Assembly: GCA_005776725.1 (NCBI GenBank)
Contig: SXOO01000044.1
Coordinates: forward strand, 1-40,505
Direction: 5' to 3'
Length of the DNA stretch: 40,505 bases
Source: Pseudomonadota bacterium
GTDB taxonomy: Bacteria; Myxococcota_A; UBA9042; GCA-2863065
The translations under genes were made by a program, and so were the position numbers. The notes beneath the pieces are model-generated. The model worked only from the letters and a program-made list of their open reading frames with translations, searched no databases and was not told the DNA's origin. This document shows, one piece after another, positions 8,967-18,105 of this stretch. How positions within the stretch are numbered: position 1 is the stretch's first letter; each line of letters begins with the position of its first letter.

Positions 8967-9976
8967 ATCGCGTCTCCGTACGAGTAGAAGCGGTAACCGC
9001 GGTCCACGGCCTCTCGGTACGCCCCGAGGACGGCGTCGAGGCCGGCGAAGGCTCCCACCAGCGCGATGAGGCTGGAACCTGGGAGGTGGAAGTTGGTGAG
9101 GAGGGCATCGACCGCCCGGAACGAGTACCCGGGTGTGATGAAGAGGTCGGTGGGGCCCGACCAGGCTCGAACGCGACCCGAGTCTCCACCGGCGGCCTCC
9201 AGGGCGCGCACCGCGGTGGTCCCTACCGCGACCACGCGGGTGGCCTCGTTCACCAAGCGCGCCGTTGCCTCGGGGATCACTACTGGCTCGGCGTGCATCT
9301 CGTGATCCTCGACGCGCTCGGTGCGGATGGGCCGGAAGGTCCCTGGGCCCACGTGCAGCGTGATGGTGGCGAAGCGGGCGCCTCGGGCCTCCATGGCGGC
9401 CATGAGCTCCGGCGTGAAGTGGAGCCCTGCCGTGGGCGCAGCGACCGCACCCAGCTCTCGGGCGTAGACCGTCTGGTACCGGTCCGTGTCTGCGGCGTCG
9501 GCCGGCCGGTCGAGGTAGGGAGGCAAGGGGATCTCACCCACCTCTGCGATCAGCGCCTCGGCGTCCTCCGAGAAGCGCAGGGCCACGTGGCCGTTGCCCA
9601 GGTTCGCCACCACCTCGAGATGGGCGCGCGGCGCGCCGTCCGCGGAGCAGAGTCGCAGCTGTGCGCCGGGCCTCAGGGGCTTCGAGGCACCGTAGAGCGC
9701 CTCGGCTTCGTTGCCCCTCACCGAGAGGATCAGCAGCTCGACGCGTCCGCCCGTGAGCTTGTGCGTGACGAGGCGCGCGCGCCGGACGCGCGTGTCGTTC
9801 AGCACCCACACGTCGCCCGGGCGGACTCGCTCCACCAGGGATGACACGGTCCCCGCATCGGCGACGTCGCCACTCTGGCGATCCAGGGACAGGAGCCGCG
9901 CCGCGGTCCGCTCGGGAGCGGGCCACCGCGCGATGCGGTCCGGGGGGAGGTGGTAGTGGAGGTCGCCAAGGCGCAT
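8954..9976 (-). CDS. queA: S-adenosylmethionine:tRNA ribosyltransferase-isomerase QueA
   Basis: QueA moves the ribosyl group of SAM onto preQ1-modified tRNA to form epoxyqueuosine, acting directly after Tgt. From ATG at 9976 the protein has 340 residues, the usual size. It begins MRLGDLHYHLPPDRIARWP, matching the family's conserved start, and contains WVLNDTRVRRARL, the GAVAAPTAGLHFT signature, the HVGPGTFRPI block and LLTNFHLPGSSL near the end. The frame is open 13 codons further upstream, but homology supports 9976. No Shine-Dalgarno sequence precedes it; the upstream bases read CCTCC on this strand. A promoter-like pair sits so close that the message may be leaderless (inference). First gene of the cluster. 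Confidence 0.95.
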
Positions 9977-9986
9977 GGGGCGCGGA

Positions 9987-10015
9987 GGCTTACCCGCCCG
10001 ATCCCCCCGGGTCAA
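9987..10015 (-). promoter_or_regulatory. Candidate promoter of the queA-tgt cluster
   Basis: On the minus strand TTGACC (10015-10010) and TAAGCC (9992-9987) have a 17-bp spacer. The predicted start of transcription would fall only a few bases before the queA ATG. The -10 match is weak. Confidence 0.33.
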
Positions 10016-10046
10016 TGCATGTCTGCGCTGCGCGATACCGAGAATC

Positions 10047-10075
10047 TTGGCACCGACCCCCGGCGCGGTTTGAAT
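10047..10075 (+). promoter_or_regulatory. Candidate promoter of the outer-membrane-like protein gene
   Basis: TTGGCA (10047-10052), a 17-bp spacer and TTGAAT (10070-10075) lie upstream of the gene at 10122, which would have a leader of about 40 nt. Confidence 0.42.
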
Positions 10076-10121
10076 CTGCGGTTACCGCGACCGTCCCTGG
10101 CTTCGGTGTCGGAGGTCTTCC

Positions 10122-11585
10122 ATGTCGAGAGTCATTCTGGGTCGTTCGGTCGCCGTCTCCCTTGTCGTAGCCACCCTCGCGGGAACCGCGACCGCGGGAC
10201 CGCCGACCTTGGCGGAGCGTTTCCCCGCCGGAGAGAAGAAGGAGTTCGGCGGCATGGTCGACGGCCGGCTCGGCTTCGGCATGCTCGACGAGGACTTCTT
10301 CGTCTCGATCAACGTCGGGACGGTGCTCACCTGGTGGAAGCTGGGCGTGGGCATTCAGGTGCCCCTGCGTTTCCGCGCGGTGGACAACGCGCCGGAGCAA
10401 GGCACGGTGCTGCGCGAGGAGGACTGGGACGAGGCGTCGGACTGGACCCGCGTCCTCCGCTTCGTCTCGTGGGGAACGCCCGACGAGTGGCTCTACGCGC
10501 GCCTCGGCGTGCTCGAGGGCACCACGCTCGGCCATGGCTCCATCGTCGACCGCTACATGAACGTGATCGACGCCGACCACTATCAGACCGGCCTGCAGTT
10601 CAAGCTGGACCTCGACCTCGCCGGCGGCGAGCTCTTTCTCGACAACCTCATCGACCCCGAGATCTTCGGGATGCGCGGCTTCTTCCGGCCCTTCCAGATG
10701 TGGGATGCAGCTCCGGAGCTGAGCAAGACGCTGGAGCTCGGCATCACGATGGTGGTGGATGGCGTGGCGCCCCTCGAGTACACGCGCCAGTCCACCCTTG
10801 GGACCTGCGCCGGCGGCGTGCAGTGTCCGCTGCGCCAGGTGACGGAGGACGGCGACGTGATCACCAGCGCGTCCCAAGCGTTCCTCTTCGGCTTCGACCT
10901 CAGCTGGACGTGGCGACCGATCGACTGGTTCGCGCTGCGCCCCTACTACGACTTCGGTCTGCTCGGGCAGACCGGGGGCACGGGCAACCACCTTGGCGTC
11001 TCGGCCACCTTCGACGTCAAGGGTGCGGTGACCATCGGGACGCGCGTGGAGTACCGGGCGATCTCCGAGGATTACGCCCCGTCCTACGTCAACAGCTGGT
11101 ACGAGGTCGAGCGGGTGGACTTCGCCGAGAACCCTGCTCCCAAGGGCATCGACTTCGACCGCGTCACCAAGCTCGACTACTTCAAGCGCAAGGACGAGCT
11201 GGGCGAGGAGGACACGGTCCACGGCTGGCACGCCAGCCTCGACGTGACCATCCTCGACACAGTGACCGTTTGGGCGCTCCTCGAGGATGTCCAAGGACCG
11301 GACAACGCCAACCTCACCATCGGGCTCTCCCTGCCTTACATCGCCGGGGTCCGCGCGCAGGTCTACTACGCCAAGCGCAACTTCGATGAGCCGGCGGAGG
11401 CATTCGACCTTGATCGTGGGCTCCTGGTCGCTGACGCGCGCTACAAGTTCTGGGGCCCGATGTTCGTGTACGCGGCCTACTCGCGGGAGTGGAAGGTGAA
11501 CAAGGACGCCACCTCCGAGGACTTCGGCCAGTACGAGACGCTGAACGACTGGGACCTGGGCGTGGGCGCTGAGTTCACGTTCTAG
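10122..11585 (+). CDS. Putative outer-membrane beta-barrel protein, unknown function
   Basis: This 487-residue protein has a clear signal peptide (about 1-25, ending near TATAG). The body is rich in alternating hydrophobic/polar strands and aromatic residues, for example GMVDGRLGFGMLDEDFFVSI, RPYYDFGLL and YRAISEDYAPSYVNSWYEV. It ends in VGAEFTF with a C-terminal Phe, the hallmark used for barrel insertion by BamA. I recognise no named family. A porin-like or structural barrel is plausible, but substrate and role are unknown. ATG at 10122 follows GGAG by about 8 nt. The gene diverges from queA and is followed by a strong hairpin, so it is probably transcribed alone. Confidence 0.75.
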   Translation: MSRVILGRSVAVSLVVATLAGTATAGPPTLAERFPAGEKKEFGGMVDGRLGFGMLDEDFFVSINVGTVLTWWKLGVGIQVPLRFRAVDNAPEQGTVLREEDWDEASDWTRVLRFVSWGTPDEWLYARLGVLEGTTLGHGSIVDRYMNVIDADHYQTGLQFKLDLDLAGGELFLDNLIDPEIFGMRGFFRPFQMWDAAPELSKTLELGITMVVDGVAPLEYTRQSTLGTCAGGVQCPLRQVTEDGDVITSASQAFLFGFDLSWTWRPIDWFALRPYYDFGLLGQTGGTGNHLGVSATFDVKGAVTIGTRVEYRAISEDYAPSYVNSWYEVERVDFAENPAPKGIDFDRVTKLDYFKRKDELGEEDTVHGWHASLDVTILDTVTVWALLEDVQGPDNANLTIGLSLPYIAGVRAQVYYAKRNFDEPAEAFDLDRGLLVADARYKFWGPMFVYAAYSREWKVNKDATSEDFGQYETLNDWDLGVGAEFTF

Positions 11586-11635
11586 GAGATCCGCGTCTTC
11601 CCGCGTAGAAACAGGATATTCGACGCCGTTGGCTG

Positions 11636-11653
11636 CGGGGGGCTCACCCCCCG
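11636..11653 (+). terminator. Terminator-like hairpin after the outer-membrane protein gene
   Basis: A 7-bp all-GC stem (11636-11642 with 11647-11653) closes on a ctca loop about 50 nt after the stop codon. There is no T-run, so it may only stabilise a 3' end. Confidence 0.35.
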
Positions 11654-11736
11654 GCGGACCCGCCGTAGGGGTCGTATCGAACACCGGCATCCGCCTGCGC
11701 GGAGCGGCGTCTCATCGCCTTACGCGCATTCGAAGT

Positions 11737-11766
11737 TTGACGCCCCTTCGGGGCACCCCCTAACAT
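11737..11766 (+). promoter_or_regulatory. Candidate promoter of the small lipoprotein gene at 11805
   Basis: TTGACG (11737-11742) and TAACAT (11761-11766) are 18 bp apart. The spacer contains a short hairpin (gcccc-ttc-ggggc, 11742-11754). The leader would be about 30 nt. Confidence 0.42.
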
Positions 11767-11804
11767 CCCGCGGTTCGACGCGGGTCGCCCGCGATGAGGA
11801 TTGG

Positions 11805-12290
11805 ATGCCCACCCGCCCGCGTGCCACCGGCCTGCTCGCAACTCTCCTGCTCGTCGTGAGCGCTTGCGCCCCAGCGTTCATCCCCGGGACCTCGGTGGAG
11901 GACACGCCCGAGAACCGCGACGTGGTGGGCTCCGTCGAGCTCTACCGGAAGGCAATGGAAGACCGCGACGAGGCCACGCTTCTGCGCATGGTGTCTCGGC
12001 GGTACGGCGAGAACGGGTCCACGACTGACACGCCCGACGACGACTATGGCTACGAGACCCTCACGGGGCGCGTCCTGCCGAAGCTCCACGACAACATCAA
12101 AGAAGTGCAGTACCGGGTCATGGTGCGCCGAATCGGCATTCACGCCGATCGCGCCTTCGCCGAGTACGAGTACGTCGCGCGCTTCTTGTTCTCGGAGGGC
12201 GGTCGCGATCGCTGGCAGGCGCTGAACGACTTCAACCGCCTCGACTTCATCCGCGAGGACGGCGTCTGGAAGATCGAGAGCGGGCTCTAG
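11805..12290 (+). CDS. Lipoprotein with a possible NTF2/SnoaL-like fold
   Basis: This 161-residue protein has a lipobox (LLLVVSAC, acylated Cys21). Residues 40-160 carry the order of elements typical of NTF2-like domains: a helix with a repeated-unit style start (VELYRKAMEDRDEATLLRMVSRRYGENG), further helices, then antiparallel strands (QYRVMVRRIGIHADRAFAEY, FNRLDFIREDGVWKIESG). The last phrase, in which a Trp-Lys-Ile strand follows a Glu-Asp-Gly turn, is characteristic of such domains. No catalytic residues can be assigned. The ATG follows GAGGA by 5 nt. Function unknown; the fold is inference from the pattern. Confidence 0.7.
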   Translation: MPTRPRATGLLATLLLVVSACAPAFIPGTSVEDTPENRDVVGSVELYRKAMEDRDEATLLRMVSRRYGENGSTTDTPDDDYGYETLTGRVLPKLHDNIKEVQYRVMVRRIGIHADRAFAEYEYVARFLFSEGGRDRWQALNDFNRLDFIREDGVWKIESGL

Positions 12291-12395
12291 TCTCCGGCCG
12301 GAACGAACGCCGCCCGCGCCGCGTTTAGCTTCAGTTCCTGCCTGTGCGGCGTGCGCCTTCGCGCCCCAGCAACATTGGCGGTGTGCGGAGCCCCC

Positions 12396-15035
12396 ATGCT
12401 CAGAGTCTGGTCCTTGGTTCTCACGTTGGCGGCCGCCGCGCCGAGCGCGCTCGCCGGGCCCCTCGAGACGGCGCAGTCTCAGGCGCTGCGGGGCGACTAC
12501 GCCGAGGCTGTGGGCACGCTCGAGGCCGCGGCCAAGGCGGCGCCCGGGCCGGACGTCTCGGTGGCCCTAGCGCGTGCTTACTTCGACGTCGGCCGCTACG
12601 AAGACGCCCAGAAAGCCCTCGCCTCCGCCGCGGGGGCCACCACCGACGAGGTGGCCGAGCGCCGGGAGCTGCTGGTCGCCCGGCTGGAGGCGGAGCAGGG
12701 GAGCTACGCCGCGGCGCAGAAGCGGCTCAGCACGCTGGTGAAGCGCCGGCCGCGGTCGTACGAGGCTCGGGTCCTGCTCGGTGAGGTCCAGTACCTCACT
12801 GGCACGCCGCGCTCGAAGCTCACGGAAGCGGACGCGATCGCCGACTACTACTCGGATGGCGAGGTCACCACGGCTCGCGACCTGGCGTGGCTCGGCCGGG
12901 CGCTGACGCTCACGGAGTACTACAAGAACGCCAACACCGTCTTTGGCGAGGCGCTCGAGGTGGATCCCCACGAGCAGCTCGCGCACTACTACTGGGCCGA
13001 GCTCTTCCTTCTCGCGGGGCGAAACGAGAAGGAGGCCGACACGTCCCTCAAGGAGGTGTTGAAGCGCAACCCAAATCATCCGGGCGCGCTCACGCTGACG
13101 GCGCTGATCGACCTGTCCAGCGACAACGACGCCGCGGCGGCCCTGGGGCACGCGCAGAAGGCGCTCGCCGTGAACCCGCGCTGGATGGACGCCCACCACG
13201 CGGTCGCCCGCGCCTACCTCGCCACCGAGCAGTACGCCGAGGCCATGCAGGCGCTCGTGGCGGCGAGAGCGCTGAACCCGAGGCACCCCCGCACCCTGGC
13301 GCTCCTCGCTGGGACTGCGTTGCTCCTCGAGGACACCGCCGGCTTCAACGCCGCCATGAAGCAGGCGCTGGCGGTGAACAAGCGCTACGCCGAGGGGTGG
13401 CACCTGATCGCCGAGCTCGTGGACACGCGCCACCGCTACGCCGACGCCGTGGCTTTCGAGCGAAAGGCCATCGCCCTCGACAAGGAGTACTGGCCGGCCT
13501 GGGTGGGCCTTGGACTCGGCCTCTCTCGCCTCGGCGACGACGATGAGGCGGCGAAGGCGCTCGAGACCGCGTTCGAGAACGACCCGTTCGACGTGCTGGC
13601 CTACAACCTCACCGAGTTCTTCTACGACGGCGCGAAGAAACGCATGGTCTGGGAGGAGATGCCCCCATGGCGCGTGCGCTTCGACCAACACGAGCGCGCC
13701 CTTTTGAGCCCCCTGGTGCGACCCGTCCTGGCGCGCGCCTGGGAGCACTACAGCTCGACCTATGGTTTCCGGCCGAAGCCCCCGCTCCACATCGAGTACT
13801 TCCCGGACCGGAAGATCTTCGCGGTTCGGACGGTGGGCACGCCGGGGCTCGCGGCGCACGGCGTCTGCTTCGGCCACGTGGTCACCCTGGTGAGCCCCTC
13901 CAACGCCGATCATGCTTGGCCCATGGTCCTCTGGCACGAGCTGGCGCACATCTGGCACCACCAGATGTCTGACGGGCGCGTGCCCCGGTGGTTCACTGAG
14001 GGCCTCGCCGAGCTCGAGACCACGCTGGCCCAGCCTCACTGGAAGCGCGAGATGGACGCAGCGCTCTACGCGGGACTCGAGGCGAACAAGCTCGAGGGTA
14101 TCGCCCGGTTCAACACGATGTTCACGCAGGCAAAGAGCATTCAGGACATCGTGCTCGCCTACTACTACGCCACGCAGGTGACCCGATACATCCACGGGCG
14201 CTGGGGGCGCGCCGCCTTCCCGAAGATGTTGGCGGCGTGGGGCGCGAAGCAGCCCACCGAGGTGGTGTTTCGGGAGGTGCTCGGCCTTGAACTCGCCGAG
14301 TTCGACGCGGCCGTCAGGGAGTGGCTGCGGAGCGAGTGGCTCGCCCGTTTCGCGAGCTCCCCCACCGGTGGGGCCACGGGCGACGGGAGCATCGCGGCGG
14401 TGGAGGCTGCTATCAAGGCGGGTCAGTGGGCCGAGGTGGCGGAGCGGCTGGACCGGCTGTTCGCAGAGCAGAAGGACAGCGCCACCCTCAGAGAGTGGCG
14501 CGCCCGGGCGGCGGAGAGCCTCGGCGACGCGGAGGGCATGGCGAAGCACTGCGACCGGGGCCTCGAGCTCGAACCCGAGCGGGAGAGCCTCCAGAAGCTG
14601 GCCGGAACCGCATACGCGAAGATCGGTGTGAAGGCCGGTCAGTACGCGCTGCTCCAACGGCTCGCCGATACGCGCGAGGACGATCTCGGGCTGATGGTGG
14701 CCGCGGGCTGCCTCGCCGAAGAACTGAATGACGTTGCGGGGTTACGGCGTTTCGCCGCGCGTGCCCTGGAGATCGCCCCGTTCCAGAGGGAGGCGCGGGT
14801 GTTGCTGGCGAAGGCCAAGCTCGCCGACGGCCGCGCCGCAGAGGCGCTGGAGGAACTGGAGACGGCGCTCGGCTTGCCCTCGGACGTGGATCCCAAGGAG
14901 CTCCTGACCGTGAAGGCCCGCGCGCTGCTGAGCCTCGGGCGCCGCGAAGACGCGCGGAAGGCCGTGGAGAAGTACCTGCCGCCCGGCGGAGACGTGGAGG
15001 ACGCCCTGCGGAAGCTCCAGGAGGTCGAGCTCTAG
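12396..15035 (+). CDS. Secreted TPR protein with a zinc-metallopeptidase (gluzincin, peptidase-MA-like) domain
   Basis: This 879-residue protein has a signal peptide (MLRVWSLVLTLAAAAPSALA, cleavage near 20). N-terminal TPR repeats run to about 410, for example YFDVGRYEDAQKALASA and ARAYLATEQYAEAMQALVAA. A central domain, about 430-650, carries HELAHIWHH with the zinc-binding HEXXH at 514-518 and a downstream TEGLAE giving the likely third ligand Glu535. C-terminal TPRs occupy about 670-870. This layout matches peptidase-MA-like gluzincins flanked by TPRs, which are expected to be periplasmic or outer-membrane associated. Substrate is unknown. ATG at 12396 is preferred to an in-frame GTG or ATG upstream because GGAG lies 5 nt before it and the signal peptide then starts cleanly. 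It converges on the next gene with an 11-nt gap. Confidence 0.87.
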   Translation: MLRVWSLVLTLAAAAPSALAGPLETAQSQALRGDYAEAVGTLEAAAKAAPGPDVSVALARAYFDVGRYEDAQKALASAAGATTDEVAERRELLVARLEAEQGSYAAAQKRLSTLVKRRPRSYEARVLLGEVQYLTGTPRSKLTEADAIADYYSDGEVTTARDLAWLGRALTLTEYYKNANTVFGEALEVDPHEQLAHYYWAELFLLAGRNEKEADTSLKEVLKRNPNHPGALTLTALIDLSSDNDAAAALGHAQKALAVNPRWMDAHHAVARAYLATEQYAEAMQALVAARALNPRHPRTLALLAGTALLLEDTAGFNAAMKQALAVNKRYAEGWHLIAELVDTRHRYADAVAFERKAIALDKEYWPAWVGLGLGLSRLGDDDEAAKALETAFENDPFDVLAYNLTEFFYDGAKKRMVWEEMPPWRVRFDQHERALLSPLVRPVLARAWEHYSSTYGFRPKPPLHIEYFPDRKIFAVRTVGTPGLAAHGVCFGHVVTLVSPSNADHAWPMVLWHELAHIWHHQMSDGRVPRWFTEGLAELETTLAQPHWKREMDAALYAGLEANKLEGIARFNTMFTQAKSIQDIVLAYYYATQVTRYIHGRWGRAAFPKMLAAWGAKQPTEVVFREVLGLELAEFDAAVREWLRSEWLARFASSPTGGATGDGSIAAVEAAIKAGQWAEVAERLDRLFAEQKDSATLREWRARAAESLGDAEGMAKHCDRGLELEPERESLQKLAGTAYAKIGVKAGQYALLQRLADTREDDLGLMVAAGCLAEELNDVAGLRRFAARALEIAPFQREARVLLAKAKLADGRAAEALEELETALGLPSDVDPKELLTVKARALLSLGRREDARKAVEKYLPPGGDVEDALRKLQEVEL

Positions 15036-15046
15036 TCCTACAGCTC

Positions 15047-15598
15047 CTAGCGGACCAGCCGCGAGACCACCTTGAACGCGTCGGTGCCGGCGCGACCGCA
15101 CCACTGAAACACGACGGACTCGGAGACGGTGATCACCGCCCCGGCGCCCCGCAGGAGCTCGAGGGCCGTCGCGCGGTCCGCGGGTGATCGGGAGGCGACG
15201 CCGTCGGCGACCACGTGCACGACGTAGCCCTCGTGGAGGAGGTCGAGCGCCGTCTGCAGCACGCAGACGTGAGCCTCCACCCCCAGGAGTACGGCGGTGC
15301 GCCGACCCGTGGCGACCATCGTGGCGCGCAGCTCCGGGTTCGCCCAGGCGCTGAACTCGAGCTTCGGGAGCGGCGGCGACGGGAGCAGCGAGGCCACCTC
15401 GGGAACCGTGCTCCCGAGACCCTTCGGGTACTGCTCGGACGCCAGCACCGGGACGTCGAAGGGTCGTGCGCCCTCCACGACCACGCGCGCGGCGCGGAGC
15501 GCGGCGGTCATCTCGGCGCCCGCCATCGCTGGGACGAGGCGCTCCTGGAGGTCGATGACGAGCACGAAACAGCTGGCGGCGTCGAGGCGTTCACGCAT
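15047..15598 (-). CDS. Isochorismatase-family cysteine hydrolase
   Basis: This 183-residue protein belongs to the isochorismatase/ISOC1-like alpha/beta hydrolases. It shows FVLVIDLQERL with the catalytic Asp, SEQYPKGLGSTVPEV, PKLEFSAW with the likely catalytic Lys, GVEAHVCVLQTALDLL with the nucleophilic Cys, and a C-terminal FKVVSRLVR typical of the subgroup. The actual substrate cannot be deduced; most members of this subgroup are uncharacterised amide or ester hydrolases. ATG at 15598 is chosen because homology begins at once; the frame stays open upstream through the nadC region. The 54-nt intergenic space is shared with the divergent nadC, so a nicotinamidase-like role in NAD salvage is conceivable, though the motifs do not specifically support it. 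Confidence 0.88.
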   Translation of the reverse strand: MRERLDAASCFVLVIDLQERLVPAMAGAEMTAALRAARVVVEGARPFDVPVLASEQYPKGLGSTVPEVASLLPSPPLPKLEFSAWANPELRATMVATGRRTAVLLGVEAHVCVLQTALDLLHEGYVVHVVADGVASRSPADRATALELLRGAGAVITVSESVVFQWCGRAGTDAFKVVSRLVR

Positions 15599-15652
15599 GG
15601 CGCGAGTCTGCCAACGCTGGCGCGGCCTGTCGAACCGTGATGGAGTCGCGCG

Positions 15653-16498
15653 ATGCGCACCGATCCGCTCGTCGATCGCCTCGTGGCCCTCGCCCTCGAA
15701 GAAGACCTGGCCCTCGGCGACCCGACCACCGAGGCCACAGTCCCGGCGGGGCTCGCTGGTCTTGGCCGGATCGCCGCCAAGGCCCCTCTCGTGCTCGCGG
15801 GAACCGAGGTGGCGCTGCGCGTCTTCCACGCGGTGGATCCGGCGATCGAAGTGGAGCTCCAAGCGGACGACGGCGCGTCGCTCGGACCGGGGGCGCTGAT
15901 CGGCCTCGCTCGCGGGCCGGTCGACTCCCTGCTCCGGGCGGAGCGGACGGCCCTCAACTTCCTCCAGCGCCTCTCCGGGGTGGCCACGCTCACCCGCCGC
16001 TTCGTCGAAGCGGTCGAAGGGACCGGGGCGACGATCGTCGACACCCGGAAGACCACCCCAGGGTGGCGGGTGCTAGAGAAACGCGCTGTGCGCGCGGGTG
16101 GCGCACGGAACCACCGCATGTCGCTGGGCAGCGGCGTGCTGATCAAAGACAACCACGTGGACGCCGCCGGGGGGGTAGCCCGCGCCATCGCAGCGGCGCG
16201 CTCTACAGCGCCTCACCTCCTCGCCATCGAGGTCGAGGTCCGCGATCTCGACGAGCTCGACGAGGCGCTCGGAGCCGGCGTGCAGCTGGTGCTCCTCGAC
16301 AACCTCACCCCCGATGTCCTTCGAGTGGCGGTGCAGCGTGCGCACGCCGCGGGCGTGCTCACCGAGGCCTCCGGAGGGGTGCGACTCGAGAACGTGCGCG
16401 CGATCGCGGAGACCGGCGTTCGGCTGATCTCGGTGGGTGCGCTCACCCACAGCGCAACTGCGGTCGATATCCACATGAAGGTCGCCCCGGCTCCGTGA
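15653..16498 (+). CDS. nadC: Nicotinate-nucleotide pyrophosphorylase (quinolinate phosphoribosyltransferase)
   Basis: NadC converts quinolinate and PRPP to nicotinate mononucleotide in de novo NAD synthesis. The 281-residue length is typical. Diagnostic motifs are ALNFLQRLSGVAT, the VDTRKTTPGWRVLEKRAV segment with the TRKT phosphate-binding motif, GGARNHRMSLGSGVLIKDNH, the EVEVRDLDEL strand, VLLDN, EASGGV and ISVGALTHS near the C-terminus. ATG at 15653 has GGAG 5 nt upstream. The stop overlaps the birA ATG by one base (TGATG), so birA translation is probably coupled. It is the first gene of a three-gene cofactor operon, nadC-birA-coaX. Confidence 0.97.
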   Translation: MRTDPLVDRLVALALEEDLALGDPTTEATVPAGLAGLGRIAAKAPLVLAGTEVALRVFHAVDPAIEVELQADDGASLGPGALIGLARGPVDSLLRAERTALNFLQRLSGVATLTRRFVEAVEGTGATIVDTRKTTPGWRVLEKRAVRAGGARNHRMSLGSGVLIKDNHVDAAGGVARAIAAARSTAPHLLAIEVEVRDLDELDEALGAGVQLVLLDNLTPDVLRVAVQRAHAAGVLTEASGGVRLENVRAIAETGVRLISVGALTHSATAVDIHMKVAPAP

Positions 16499-17226
16499 TG
16501 ACCGAGCGTTTTCAGGTGGTGCGCAAGGGCGTGGTGGGCTCCACCCTGGACGAGGCGCTCGCGCTGTACGCCGCCGGGGTGTTCCACGGCGTGGCGGTAG
16601 TCGCTGAGGAACAGACGGCTGGCCGCGGACGGCGCGGGCGCACGTGGCATTCGCCCCCCGGGCACCTCTATCTGAGCGCGCTCGTACGGCTCGCGGTTCC
16701 CCCGGCAGCGGCTCCCGGCCTCACGCTGGATGTGGGGCTGGCCGTTCTCGAGGCCCTCGAGGCGCCCGAAGCGCGGCTGAAGTGGCCGAACGACGTGCTC
16801 GCGCGCGGGCGGAAGCTCGCCGGCGTGCTGGTGACCGTCGCCGGGACGCACGAGCGCACCACCGATTTAGTGATCGGCATAGGCGTCGACGTGGCTCCGC
16901 TCGACGACACGGCGCGGGCCCTCTCCGCGATCAGCCTGGTTGAGCTCGTGGACGACCCATCGCTCTCGACCGTCGAGGGGCGCGTCCTGGATCGCCTGGC
17001 GTTCCGTTGCGCGGCTTACGAGGAGCGCGGCGGGGTTGACCGCGAGGCGTGGCTCCGAAACAGTACGGCGCTTGGCGCGCGGGTTCGAGTGAGCGAGCCA
17101 GGGCGGCAGCCCGAGTCCGGCGTCGTGACCGGCCTCGGGCCCGAGGGGAGCCTCATCGTGCGGTTCGCCGAAAGCGAGCGCGCGGTGATCACCGGAGACG
17201 TCACGGTCGAGTCGGAGCAGGGATGA
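16498..17226 (+). CDS. birA: Biotin-[acetyl-CoA-carboxylase] ligase, single-domain BirA
   Basis: BirA activates biotin with ATP and attaches it to the biotin carboxyl carrier protein. The 242-residue protein has the biotin-binding [12 protein letters not shown] (42-53), KWPNDVL (95-101), KLAGVLV and a short C-terminal SH3-like domain. It has no N-terminal winged helix, so unlike E. coli BirA it should not act as a repressor of biotin genes. Its ATG shares a base with the nadC stop, and its stop overlaps the coaX ATG (ATGA), which ties the three genes together. Confidence 0.95.
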   Translation: MTERFQVVRKGVVGSTLDEALALYAAGVFHGVAVVAEEQTAGRGRRGRTWHSPPGHLYLSALVRLAVPPAAAPGLTLDVGLAVLEALEAPEARLKWPNDVLARGRKLAGVLVTVAGTHERTTDLVIGIGVDVAPLDDTARALSAISLVELVDDPSLSTVEGRVLDRLAFRCAAYEERGGVDREAWLRNSTALGARVRVSEPGRQPESGVVTGLGPEGSLIVRFAESERAVITGDVTVESEQG

Positions 17227-18017
17227 GCGACGCGGAAGGCATGCTGCTGGTCGTCGATGTGGGAAACACCAACATCGTGCTGGGCATCTACGACGGGCAG
17301 ACCCTGGTGCAGCACTGGCGGCTTGAGACTCGCAAGTCGCGCACCTCGGACGAGTACGGAGTACTGCTTCACCAGCTCTGCGCGTTGTCGGGCGTGGAGT
17401 CTGCCCGCATCGAGTCGATGATCCTGTCCTGCGTCGTGCCGCCGCTGGTCGAGCCCATGGTGCACCTCGGCAAGCGCTTCCTCGGCTGTCAGCGGATCGT
17501 CGTGGTCGGTCACGGCACCAAGACCGGCATGCCGATCCGGTACGAGAACCCCCGCGAGGTGGGCGCTGACCGCATCGTGAACGCCGTCGCGGCGTTCGAG
17601 CACGTCCGTCGCAGCTCCCCGGTTATCGTCTGCGACTTCGGCACCGCAACCACGTTCGACGTCGTCTCGCGTCAGGGGGAGTATCTCGGGGGGGCGATCG
17701 CCCCTGGAATCAACGTGTCCCTCGACGCCCTGTTCCACCAGGCGTCCAAGCTCCCGCGGATTGAGTTGGTTCGCCCGCGGGACGTCATTGGGCGCAACAC
17801 CGTCGCCAGCATGCAGTCGGGAGTGCTCTTCGGCTATGTGGGGCTCGTCGACGGCATCGTGCAGAGAATGATCGAGGAGCTGGGTGATCAGCCCGCCGTA
17901 CTCGCGACCGGCGGGCTGGCGTCGCTGATCGGCAACGAGAGCCGCACGATCCAAGAGGTCCTCCCGTTCCTCACCCTCGAGGGGCTTCGGATCCTCTACG
18001 ACCGCAACCGCAGCTGA
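17223..18017 (+). CDS. coaX: Type III pantothenate kinase
   Basis: CoaX phosphorylates pantothenate in the first step of coenzyme A synthesis; type III enzymes are insensitive to CoA feedback. The 264-residue protein shows [18 protein letters not shown] (phosphate-binding and first catalytic Asp), [32 protein letters not shown] and an ATGGLA motif near the C-terminus. ATG at 17223 overlaps the birA stop by 4 nt. An in-frame ATG at 17241 is a possible alternative. Last gene of the nadC-birA-coaX operon; it converges on the HDOD-GGDEF gene, with a hairpin between them. Confidence 0.96.
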   Translation: MSDAEGMLLVVDVGNTNIVLGIYDGQTLVQHWRLETRKSRTSDEYGVLLHQLCALSGVESARIESMILSCVVPPLVEPMVHLGKRFLGCQRIVVVGHGTKTGMPIRYENPREVGADRIVNAVAAFEHVRRSSPVIVCDFGTATTFDVVSRQGEYLGGAIAPGINVSLDALFHQASKLPRIELVRPRDVIGRNTVASMQSGVLFGYVGLVDGIVQRMIEELGDQPAVLATGGLASLIGNESRTIQEVLPFLTLEGLRILYDRNRS

Positions 18018-18064
18018 GACGCCGCGGCCAGGCTCCAGGAGCGCCCCGTATTGGCGGCGACGTC

Positions 18065-18105
18065 CCTGAGACCCAGGCGCTCACCGCGCCTCCGCGGTCC
18101 TCAGG
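18065..18105. terminator. Hairpin between convergent coaX and HDOD-GGDEF genes
   Basis: A 6-bp stem (accgcg 18083-18088 with cgcggt 18093-18098, loop cctc) is flanked by a second pair of complementary 6-mers (cctgag 18065-18070, ctcagg 18100-18105). There is no T-run. It may serve as a two-way 3' end. Confidence 0.3.

Noticed and set aside
9950..11690. Long alternative frames on both strands over the outer-membrane-like gene
   Set aside because: Only the frame starting at 10122 has a signal peptide, strand periodicity and a C-terminal Phe.
12567..14657. A long antisense frame across the TPR-metallopeptidase gene
   Set aside because: The plus-strand frame has a signal peptide, TPRs and a zinc motif; the antisense frame has none and shows the usual shadow composition.
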